Source of the DNA: Verrucolacustris abundans
GTDB taxonomy: Bacteria > Verrucomicrobiota > Verrucomicrobiia > Methylacidiphilales > Verrucolacustridaceae
DNA length: 64,000 nt
Direction of reading: 5' to 3'
NCBI GenBank assembly: GCA_965194535.1
Contig: OZ239145.1
Span: forward strand, 1,674,001-1,738,000
Under the pieces are notes generated by a model. That model was not told where the DNA came from, made no database searches, and worked only from the letters and a program-made list of their open reading frames with translations. This document shows positions 7,554 through 14,494 of the stretch, piece by piece (within the stretch, counting starts at the first letter, position 1; the number at the start of each line of letters is the position of its first letter). Made by a program: the position numbers and the translations under genes.

Positions 7554-10367
7554 TTAGAACTGGTACCCGCCGTCAAAGTACAATTTGAAGGCCCCCAATC
7601 CCCCGCCATTGTTTGGATCCCCTGTCATCACAGGGAAACCGACATCAAATTTCATCGGCCCAATACCGATGTCCATCCGGATTCCCACACCCGCTCCGAT
7701 TTGGAATCCTCCGTTGATCGCGTTGTAGTCGGTCTGAACTCCATTCACCATCATGCTCTGAGTGTTGTTGTACGTCTTAGGCTGAAAATCAAAAACGTTC
7801 TCGTTCACAAATCCACCGTCACAGAAAACCGCCCACCGGACCCGATTTTCCAGAATCGGGAAAGGAGCGGAAACCTCTACTTGATACACTCCTTGCGTAC
7901 CACCACCCACAGGTTGGGCGTTCTGCTTTGGACCCACCGATCCTCCGTTCACCGTACTACCCAACGACGGATCGAACCCTCGGATCGATCCCGATCCACC
8001 CGCAAACAGCTGATCCCATACTGGCACGTAATCTGTAGTGCTGTAACTGTCCACTAAACCGAGCAAGACCCGAGCAGATAGAATCACATCTTTCTCCCTC
8101 CACAAGGTGTGATACGTCTTAAACTCGGCTTTGATCTTCCATATATTTTCACTTCCAAGAAGCGGTCCGCCCGCGCCTTCAGCACCAAACTCAAAATACT
8201 GTCCCGAATGAGCTAACATATAACTGTCCCGACCGTCATAGGTTACGGAGCCCCGCAAAGACGACTTGAACGTGTCTCCCGTGGATGCCTGAAAATAAGG
8301 CGGCGCATCAGACTGAAGATCAGAAATGTCATAGTATTCTGGCCGATAAGTGACCCCCGTAGACCAACGATTCAGCGGATAATCATCCCCTAGCCTTCGA
8401 CTCAATCCAGTAAACGCCCCGTAATTCTTCTGATTGTAGAATTCACTCAAAAACGAAGCCCCATTGTAGTACCCACCCGCATCCAAACGAATCGGCTTAT
8501 CCAAAAACCAAGGCTCGGTGAAAGAAAGGTTGATGTTTTGGGACCGGAATCCAATCGATGCCTGGAAGCGAACCTTTTGCCCCGCACCCCGCGGCGGGAA
8601 ACTCTGAAAGATTCTTTGTAGATCAAAGTTCTTCTCTCCCACCGTGATATTTCCCGTCAACAACTCGACCGAGCTGAATCCCGCTCCGAAACTCACCTCA
8701 CCCGTCCCCTTCTCCTCAACCTTCACGATCAGTTTTTGCCGATTCGGCACATCCGTCTCCTCCGCATACGTCTCCACTTTTGAAAAATAGTTCAACCCCT
8801 CCAATCTCTTCTTGCTGGCCTTTTCTCGAACGGTGTCGAACACCTCCCCAGGCGCCAGATCGATTTCTCGGCGAATGACCTTGTCCCGTGTTGTGGTATT
8901 GCCCTGTATCTCAATCTTATCGACGTAAAATTTTTCCCCCTCCTTTAGGTTGAAACTCACGTCGATTCGCCCGTTCTCGACATTGGGCGTCATCCGGTAC
9001 TCGACCCTCGCCTCACGAAACCCTCGACGTCCGTACTTGTCTTGCAGAGTTTCGATCGAGGCCTGAAGGGAATTGATCGAGTAAATTTCCCCCTCCTGCA
9101 AACCATTCGCTTTAATCATCTTCAATTCAATTTGATCAAAGATCTCCACCTGCTTCGCCTTCGTCTGCAGTTCGTTCAACAAATCATCCGCCGAGAAAAA
9201 CGCGTTTCCTTCGACCGACAACACCCCCACTCGGTACTGCCGCCCCTCCTCAATTCGATACGTTAAAATCAGATCCTCCGCAGGAATGTCATCAGGATCG
9301 AAATCCTCCCCTCTCGGAGCATCCGAATCTTTTTTGGCCTCCTCATTTTTAGCTGTACGGGGCATATCCACCGAGGCGGACACACCAATATCGATATATC
9401 CCTGATTAAGGTAATAATTTTTAATTCGTGCCACATCGTCCTTGAGCGCCAGCTCTTCGAATCGGTCCGATTTACTGAAAAGCTGCCACCACTCCTTCGG
9501 CTTGAGCTTGACCACTTTTTCCAGCTCTTTTGCAGTTGCGGCTTGGTTTCCGATAAATCGAATCTTGCTGATAAATCCACGAATTCCCTCGTCGATTTCA
9601 AAGACTACCTTCGCCTCCCCCCCCTTGACCGCCTCCTGTTTCGCGACAATTTTCACATCCTTATAACCCTTGTCTCGATAAAAATCTTCCATCGCGAACG
9701 CATCCCTTTGCAATCGCTCATCGCTCAAGGTGTCTCCCGCCTTCGTCACAGTCTCTTTTGGTGTAAACGCACTCGCCAATGCGGCTGCCCCTTTTGCATC
9801 ACTGGCGGTCAGCGCCTTGAGCTTCAGATCCAGAAGATCATCTTTGTCCACTGAGAGTTCATCGTCCAATCCGCCATCCGCCCGCTTTCTTTTCACCACC
9901 ACTTCAGCAACCCGAACTTTCGGATCTACCAGGACAGTCAATCTCACCCCACGCTCCCCGTCATCCGCCCGCATCTCGGAAGTCACAATCTGTACGTTTT
10001 CATAATCTCCCGTTTGATAAAGGGTCTCAATGTCTCCATCCACCACCTGCTGAGAATAAACTCCTCCCTTATTACTACGCATATTTTGGCGTATTTTGTC
10101 CTCGTTGATCGTCACATCCGGTCTCTTGGATGAATACTCCACTTCCAAAATTTTGATTTGGCCGCTAGCCGCTTTTTCCGATGAGGAAGGTGAGGGCACA
10201 AAGGTTTTCGCACGGGTCTGGGAAGGTTGAACCTCAGGACTCTTCTCACTCTCCTGTGCGCCCAATTCACTTCCCGAAAAGCACAGAACTAAAATAGACA
10301 AAACCCATCCCCGAACCCCAAAAGAGGCCCATTTTGACACACCCGTTGCTACTCCCGATTTTTTCAC
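7554..10367 (-). CDS. bamA: Outer membrane protein assembly factor BamA
   Basis: Omp85-family protein of 937 residues, longer than the roughly 800 of E. coli. A signal peptide (WVLSILVLCFSG) precedes several POTRA domains (about 70-560); the inter-repeat region contains long charged insertions. The barrel (about 570-937) has the loop-6 motif GSGSIRGFDPSLG that carries the essential Arg, and the protein ends in a C-terminal aromatic residue (GGYQF), the barrel insertion signal. It inserts beta-barrels into the outer membrane. GTG start. It heads bamA-skp-lpxD. Confidence 0.95.
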   Translation of the reverse strand: MKKSGVATGVSKWASFGVRGWVLSILVLCFSGSELGAQESEKSPEVQPSQTRAKTFVPSPSSSEKAASGQIKILEVEYSSKRPDVTINEDKIRQNMRSNKGGVYSQQVVDGDIETLYQTGDYENVQIVTSEMRADDGERGVRLTVLVDPKVRVAEVVVKRKRADGGLDDELSVDKDDLLDLKLKALTASDAKGAAALASAFTPKETVTKAGDTLSDERLQRDAFAMEDFYRDKGYKDVKIVAKQEAVKGGEAKVVFEIDEGIRGFISKIRFIGNQAATAKELEKVVKLKPKEWWQLFSKSDRFEELALKDDVARIKNYYLNQGYIDIGVSASVDMPRTAKNEEAKKDSDAPRGEDFDPDDIPAEDLILTYRIEEGRQYRVGVLSVEGNAFFSADDLLNELQTKAKQVEIFDQIELKMIKANGLQEGEIYSINSLQASIETLQDKYGRRGFREARVEYRMTPNVENGRIDVSFNLKEGEKFYVDKIEIQGNTTTRDKVIRREIDLAPGEVFDTVREKASKKRLEGLNYFSKVETYAEETDVPNRQKLIVKVEEKGTGEVSFGAGFSSVELLTGNITVGEKNFDLQRIFQSFPPRGAGQKVRFQASIGFRSQNINLSFTEPWFLDKPIRLDAGGYYNGASFLSEFYNQKNYGAFTGLSRRLGDDYPLNRWSTGVTYRPEYYDISDLQSDAPPYFQASTGDTFKSSLRGSVTYDGRDSYMLAHSGQYFEFGAEGAGGPLLGSENIWKIKAEFKTYHTLWREKDVILSARVLLGLVDSYSTTDYVPVWDQLFAGGSGSIRGFDPSLGSTVNGGSVGPKQNAQPVGGGTQGVYQVEVSAPFPILENRVRWAVFCDGGFVNENVFDFQPKTYNNTQSMMVNGVQTDYNAINGGFQIGAGVGIRMDIGIGPMKFDVGFPVMTGDPNNGGGLGAFKLYFDGGYQF

Positions 10368-10471
10368 GGTAAACTACGTAAATAGCTATCAATAAGCTCT
10401 TGTCGATACCCAGTTATGAAACTTCTTAACTATTGAAGCTTAATAACTTAAAAAGACTGCCCTGTTGGCTC
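10368..10471 (-). promoter_or_regulatory. Intergenic region before bamA, possible weak promoter
   Basis: These 104 A+T-rich bases lie between the rplI stop and the bamA start. On the - strand a TCGACA element followed after 16 bases by TATTTA could act as a promoter for bamA. Next to rplI a 3-bp hairpin is followed by five T on the - strand, at best a poor terminator. No small ORF, and in particular no rpsR, fits here. Confidence 0.3.
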
Positions 10472-11008
10472 TTAAGCTTTTTCTTCAGTAGACTCAGTCG
10501 CTGTGCTTTTCCGAGGACGACGACTCTTTACAGGCTTCTCGAAATTCTCGTCCGTATTCCCAGTCACCTTGACCTTAATTTGGACTTTAACCGAGTACCC
10601 CAGATCCACCGTCACATCATGTTCACCTACATGATTGATGGCCTTGGCCACCACCACATCCCGCCTCTCCACCTCAAATCCTTTTTCATTCAAAGCTGCA
10701 GCGATCTCTGTAGCCGTAATCGACCCAAAGAGCTTCTCCGCACCCTCTTGTGCCTGCTTCAGTTCAAAAGCTAATGCCAGCTTTGCCAACTTGGACGCCT
10801 TCTCCTGCGTCGCAGCCGCTTCCGCTGCCTCCCTCTCCCCCCGCCGCTTCTTTAAAGAATCAATCTGCCGCTTGCTGGCTGCATTCACAGGCGCGGCCAA
10901 TCCACGCGGGAATAGAAAATTCCTCGCATATCCTGGCTTCACGCGTACCAAATCCGCCTCTGCACCTAGCCCCTTCACGGGACCTTTTAAAATAACTTCT
11001 TGGTTCAT
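10472..11008 (-). CDS. rplI: 50S ribosomal protein bL9
   Basis: bL9 of 178 residues. The N-terminal domain has the signature VILKGPVKGLGAEADLVRVKPGYARNFLFPRGLA, which binds 23S rRNA at the L1 stalk base; a long connecting helix (about 55-90) leads to the C-terminal domain with LFGSIT and DVTVDLGYSVKVQIKV. About 25 extra basic residues follow at the C-terminus (SRRPRKS), making it longer than the usual 150. It follows ssb after 27 bases; the rpsR gene normally found between them is absent. Confidence 0.95.
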   Translation of the reverse strand: MNQEVILKGPVKGLGAEADLVRVKPGYARNFLFPRGLAAPVNAASKRQIDSLKKRRGEREAAEAAATQEKASKLAKLALAFELKQAQEGAEKLFGSITATEIAAALNEKGFEVERRDVVVAKAINHVGEHDVTVDLGYSVKVQIKVKVTGNTDENFEKPVKSRRPRKSTATESTEEKA

Positions 11009-11035
11009 AGTTTGTTTTTTTCCTCTGTTGTATTT

Positions 11036-11497
11036 TTAGAAAGGAACATCATCTTCAGGAATCTCCCGCGCCGGAGCCGATCCCTTTCCACCACTCTCTC
11101 CCTCTGCTGCCGCACCCGCTCCACCACTTTTCCCTGTTCGTCCCCCACCTCCTGCTCCACCTCCACCCCCACGAGACAAAAATTGCACCCGATCCGCACG
11201 CACCCTCATCCGACTCTTCTTTTCCCCCTCCGGCCCCTCCCACTGATCCAACTGCAGCCGTCCCTCCACAAAAACAGGCGCCCCCTTGCTCAAATAGTCC
11301 CGGCACGTCTCCGCCTGCCTTCCCCAAACGACCACATCTACGTAACAAACTTCCTCCTTCTCCGTTCCGTCCTGAGCACGATAACTCATGTTGATGGCCA
11401 TCGCTAAATCTCCCACTGCCGTACCCTTGGGCGTGTGACGCACCTCCGGATCGCGGGTCAGATTCCCCATCAGGAAAACTTTATTCAAACTCGCCAT
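11036..11497 (-). CDS. ssb: Single-stranded DNA-binding protein
   Basis: SSB of 153 residues. The OB fold (1-105) starts MASLNKVFLMGNLTRDPEVR and includes VVWGRQAETCRDYLSKGAPVFVEGRLQ. A Gly/Ala-rich flexible linker follows and the protein ends in the acidic tip PEDDVPF, the docking site for replication and repair partners. It coats single-stranded DNA as a tetramer. It sits between rpsF and rplI, the standard location. Confidence 0.95.
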   Translation of the reverse strand: MASLNKVFLMGNLTRDPEVRHTPKGTAVGDLAMAINMSYRAQDGTEKEEVCYVDVVVWGRQAETCRDYLSKGAPVFVEGRLQLDQWEGPEGEKKSRMRVRADRVQFLSRGGGGGAGGGGRTGKSGGAGAAAEGESGGKGSAPAREIPEDDVPF

Positions 11498-11507
11498 ACA
11501 ATTTTCC

Positions 11508-11843
11508 TTAAGCCGTAGCCTCCGCCGTCTTATTTTCGCTCTTTTTGCGCAACTCTGCCTCCGAAACGCTCACCAAGACGTACCGGTAGACACAAGTGGT
11601 TAAGGCCAATTTTCCGCGAAGCTTGGCGATCGATTCGGGTGGCAACTCGCACGTCATATTCGCATAGAAACCCGACTCCAACGCCCCCGCCACATACTCG
11701 AATTTCCTACGCTCCATTTTCTGGGTTCGGGTCACTTTGCCACCTACCGATTTCACCTCACCCTCCACTTGCGCCAACACCTCAGGCAAAGATTCCTCTT
11801 TGCCCGCTAAATCCAAAACTACCAATAGATCGTATGTCTTCAT
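11508..11843 (-). CDS. rpsF: 30S ribosomal protein bS6
   Basis: bS6 of 111 residues from the ATG at 11843; an in-frame start 42 bases further upstream exists but would add 14 residues foreign to the family and run into pth. The chosen start overlaps the pth stop in an ATGA. The protein begins MKTYDLLVVLDLAGKEE and has the expected alternation of strands and helices, including KMERRKFEYV and a final YVLVSVSEAELRKK. In most bacteria bS6 forms a complex with bS18 on the platform; the bS18 gene is not in this cluster. Confidence 0.92.
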   Translation of the reverse strand: MKTYDLLVVLDLAGKEESLPEVLAQVEGEVKSVGGKVTRTQKMERRKFEYVAGALESGFYANMTCELPPESIAKLRGKLALTTCVYRYVLVSVSEAELRKKSENKTAEATA

Positions 11844-12412
11844 GCCTCCACTTTCCGGTTTCCCAAAGGCAGCGCAGCATCCCATCCGCTCTGCCTCCAG
11901 ATCTCCACGGCCTCCACAGCCGCAACCACCATTCGGTCGACCACAGGCCGCTCGTCCGGTGTAAACTTTTCCAAAACATGATCCGCAGTCGCCCGAGCCC
12001 CCACCGGCCGACCCACCCCACCCCGCAACCGAGGATACGCTTTCGTCCCCAACAAGGTTTCGATCGAGTCTAATCCACGATGCCCACCACTCGAACCCTC
12101 CGCTCGCAATCGGAGTTTTCCTAAAGGCAGATCCACATCATCCATAATCACCATAAAATTTTCTTGGGACACTTTCCACCAAGCCAGAGCCGCCCGAATC
12201 GCCTCCCCGGACGCATTCATCATCGTGGAGGGCTTCAGCAGGATTAGATTCTCCGGGGTGCGGGTCGCCCACCCATCGGCATAGCGACATTTTTCCCAGC
12301 GGAGTTTCTGATTCGACGCGATTCGATCCACTACCTCGAAACCGAAATTGTGGCGAGTTCCCTCGTAAGGTTGACCCTCATTCCCCAACCCGGCGACCAA
12401 GCCGATCTCCAT
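11840..12412 (-). CDS. pth: Peptidyl-tRNA hydrolase
   Basis: Pth of 190 residues, normal length. It releases tRNA from prematurely dropped peptidyl-tRNA. Catalytic residues seen: Asn11 in GLGNEGQPYEGTRHNFGF, His21 in the same block, and the Asp of VIMDDVDLPLGKLR near residue 96; the substrate-anchoring LLKPSTMMNASGEAI is intact, as is GSSGGHRGLDSI. It lies between rplY and rpsF, a frequent arrangement. Confidence 0.95.
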   Translation of the reverse strand: MEIGLVAGLGNEGQPYEGTRHNFGFEVVDRIASNQKLRWEKCRYADGWATRTPENLILLKPSTMMNASGEAIRAALAWWKVSQENFMVIMDDVDLPLGKLRLRAEGSSGGHRGLDSIETLLGTKAYPRLRGGVGRPVGARATADHVLEKFTPDERPVVDRMVVAAVEAVEIWRQSGWDAALPLGNRKVEA

Positions 12413-12430
12413 CGTGCCTCCTGCCCGCGG

Positions 12431-13198
12431 TTACTTCTTAGCCGGTTCCTTCTTGGCCCCCTCCTTGGCGTCCGCCTTCGCCGGCTCCTTCTTTTCAGCC
12501 TTTCCAGCATCTTTCTTGTCACCCTTGTCCGCAACAGCTCCAGCCTCCTCACCCTCCTTCTTCTGACGAATAACCTCAGGCTCAGCCGCCGCCGCCGCTG
12601 CTCCCTCAGGAGTCGGGGCTTCTTCCACTTTCGGTAGCAACACCATAAATACGGGCAATTCCCTCGTGTTCAAAACCGTTACACCTGCAGGGAGGTTCAC
12701 CTCGCCCACGAGAATCGCTTTCCCCACTTCCAAATGAGAAACATCCACGTCGATCCGTTCCGGCAGATCTTTGGGCAAACATTCCACCCGCAAAGTACGC
12801 AGATTATGATCCAAAATTCCTCCCCCTGTTCTGACACCGACAGCTTCCCCCACCTCGTGCACGGGAACTTCCACACGCAGCTTCTTGTTTTCCTCAATCG
12901 CATGAAAATCCACATGCTCGATCGTATCCCGCAACGGGTCGTGCTGAACTTCCCGGATTAACGCTATCCGCTTCGTGATCGCTCCACCTTCACCTTCTAA
13001 AGTCAGATCAATCAACACACTTTCAGAACTGGCCCCATGCAACGCCTCAGCAATCTCACGCCCATTTAATTCCAGAGGCTGTGCCGTGCCCACCCCGTAG
13101 AGAATGGCGGGAACACGACCGCTGGCACGAATCCGACGGGGCCGACGCCCGCCGATCTCTGCTCGAACTTTTGCTTTGATTCCTAACCTCTTAGCCAC
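12431..13198 (-). CDS. rplY: 50S ribosomal protein bL25/CTC-type
   Basis: CTC-type bL25 of 255 residues. Residues 1-95 form the 5S-rRNA-binding domain (RPRRIRASGRVPAILYG, HVDFHAIEENKKL); residues about 96-185 form the second beta domain (CLPKDLPERIDVDVSHLEVG). The last 50 residues are a low-complexity Lys/Ala/Glu tail. The start is a GTG preceded by a strong ribosome site at 13204-13209 (GGAGGT, five bases before the start), which decides the start over later ATGs. It is the first gene of the rplY-pth-rpsF-ssb-rplI operon, with a near-consensus promoter just upstream. Confidence 0.93.
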   Translation of the reverse strand: MAKRLGIKAKVRAEIGGRRPRRIRASGRVPAILYGVGTAQPLELNGREIAEALHGASSESVLIDLTLEGEGGAITKRIALIREVQHDPLRDTIEHVDFHAIEENKKLRVEVPVHEVGEAVGVRTGGGILDHNLRTLRVECLPKDLPERIDVDVSHLEVGKAILVGEVNLPAGVTVLNTRELPVFMVLLPKVEEAPTPEGAAAAAAEPEVIRQKKEGEEAGAVADKGDKKDAGKAEKKEPAKADAKEGAKKEPAKK

Positions 13199-13226
13199 GT
13201 TTTACCTCCGTAATATTGAAAGGAAA

Positions 13227-13255
13227 ATTAAACCAACTTTTCCCCAACAGGTCAA
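13227..13255 (-). promoter_or_regulatory. Housekeeping-sigma promoter of the rplY operon
   Basis: On the - strand, TTGACC (13250-13255) and TTTAAT (13227-13232) are separated by exactly 17 bases. Transcription would start near 13220, giving a leader of about 20 bases containing the GGAGGT ribosome site of rplY. This is the best promoter match in the window. It lies 84 bases downstream of the terminator of the ncRNA gene, so the ribosomal operon has its own start. Confidence 0.75.
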
Positions 13256-13338
13256 CGCATATTCCAATCTCGATTCGTCACGATGAAACCTTGTGCCCGT
13301 AAACCAAATCCTTTCAGAAATTTCTTACTCTCGTGTGC

Positions 13339-13376
13339 AAAAAAAGAACCCTTGGAGGTTTTTCCTCCAAGGGTTC
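13339..13376 (-). terminator. Intrinsic terminator of the ncRNA gene
   Basis: A perfect 13-bp stem, GAACCCTTGGAGG (13346-13358) with CCTCCAAGGGTTC (13364-13376), encloses a five-base loop. On the - strand it is followed directly by seven T (13339-13345 is A7 on the + strand). On the + strand no T-run follows the stem, so the terminator acts on - strand transcription. This fixes the direction and 3' end of the long RNA. Confidence 0.92.
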
Positions 13377-14344
13377 GTACGGGTGTGGGAGTTCGCCACG
13401 CTCTCTTTCCCAGTGACTGGCTATTTGGCGCCTGGACCAATCTCTCGATTCATCCTGCTTTTTCCTTCGGCTGCCAGTTCCCCGACGCTATTCACCGCCC
13501 ACGCTTCACGGCGCAGGAGGAGTTTACGGCCTCATAGCAGGGCCGCCGCGACCATCCCTGATCGCGATCTATTGAGTGAAGCCTCTTTGCCTGGTTCGGT
13601 CCGTACCTGCCGGTACGGGCGCGCCACACACGGTGTTGACCCACCCACGAGAATTACCCTGTGACGGGTTGTTTTGCGGGTCACCACCTTGAGTCAGGAG
13701 GACTGCCAGCACTTTTGGTGCTGCGTTGGCCCCCTGCCACGGGTCTAGCTTCTTACCTCTCAGGTTGCTTTTTCCTCGTAGCCGGGCGACGTCCCTCTCG
13801 GGTCCGCCCCCCGAACTCGGAGTTGGGCTGTTGACCAAGCCTGCCGGCCTGATCTCCCATCTCCGTTTATTCGCTGTTAGCCCTTTTCGCGCTTCCCCTG
13901 CATCAGAGGAAACCTTAGAGCCGAGGACCTTACGACCCCCAACCCAAACCAACCACGAATACCTGACCTTCTCACAGTAGCAACCATCGCCCTTTTCTTG
14001 GAGCGACTGTGTCCGCCAAGGGAACCGAAACCGTCCCCCCAACGTGACTTGGCTAGCATGCGGCTTCTTTAGTTATCGCTGCCAACCTCTCAAACCCCTA
14101 ATTCGCATTCTACGGACACCGTCATTGCCTTCGCTTTCACTCCGACTTTGCCGATGTTTTTCTGGGTGCGACCCCAGCCGCGGGATTTGGTGAGACATGC
14201 CCTTGCTGGACTTGTGATCCAACCTGGGGGCCGAGGCAGTCAAGTCTCCTCGACCATTCTCCAGTTACCTGGAGCTATCCTGAGAGCCTTCAAATGGGAG
14301 CAAACTTTCGTCTCCCCCATCAGACTCTGTTCTTTCAATGAACT
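13339..14344 (-). ncRNA. Unidentified long structured non-coding RNA, about 1.0 kb
   Basis: About 1 kb without a plausible protein gene in an otherwise tightly packed region. On the - strand it begins after a candidate promoter and ends at an excellent intrinsic terminator, so it looks like an independent gene. It contains many strong hairpins on that strand: 14294-14320 (7 bp, one bulged G, 4 bp, GAAA loop), 14259-14274 (6 bp, GTAA loop), 14229-14255 (8 bp), 14162-14177, 13997-14020, 13784-13809 (outer GGGCG/CGCCC, inner CCC/GGG with GAGA loop), 13707-13723 (6 bp), 13601-13618 (7 bp), and nested helices at 13638-13682. Three GNRA-type tetraloops suggest tertiary contacts. It lacks the GAGGAAAGTCC core of RNase P RNA, tmRNA ends, and universal 16S/23S segments I know. 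The 5' end is approximate. Confidence 0.8.
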
Positions 14345-14350
14345 GGATTC

Positions 14351-14379
14351 GTTATATTCGATCCGATTTTAGCAACAAA
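14351..14379 (-). promoter_or_regulatory. Candidate promoter of the ncRNA gene
   Basis: On the - strand, TATAAC (14351-14356) is preceded after 17 bases by TTTGTT (14374-14379). The -10 is good, the -35 poor. The start would be near 14344, just upstream of the first stable hairpin. Strand and position agree with the terminator, but the assignment is tentative. Confidence 0.4.
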
Positions 14380-14494
14380 GATCAAAGCCAATTATCGGTT
14401 TTTTGGGTGTGAATAACTTGTGTGAAAATCTCATTTTCACCTCTGAAACGGGCTTTTATTTTTATCCCCTTTTTAGGGGCGCCAGAGAATTCGA
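14380..14494. repeat. Intergenic region with an 8-bp perfect palindrome
   Basis: The 115 bases between the S9 peptidase stop and the ncRNA promoter are A+T-rich. At 14422-14440 GTGAAAAT and ATTTTCAC form a perfect 8-bp inverted repeat with a three-base loop. No T-run follows on either strand, so it is a weak terminator candidate for the peptidase gene, or an operator near the ncRNA promoter. A 4-bp CCCC/GGGG hairpin lies at about 14467-14480. Confidence 0.45.

Noticed and set aside
13569..14042. Open frame of 157 codons on the - strand inside the long RNA region, plus several + strand frames of 60-120 codons
   Set aside because: No family resemblance, no ribosome site, Gly/Arg-rich composition expected from G-rich stems, and all stem sequences are better explained by RNA folding. 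Frames on both strands of the same interval are equally open, as in rRNA genes.
13339..14344. RNase P RNA, tmRNA, group I or II intron, or rRNA fragment
   Set aside because: No GAGGAAAGTCC or ACAGAA-CCCGG core for RNase P, no tag-peptide or tRNA-like ends for tmRNA, no domain V-like hairpin or maturase for group II, no universal 16S or 23S segments. A match such as GTAAACTCC is too short. This is by eye; an Infernal run could overturn it.
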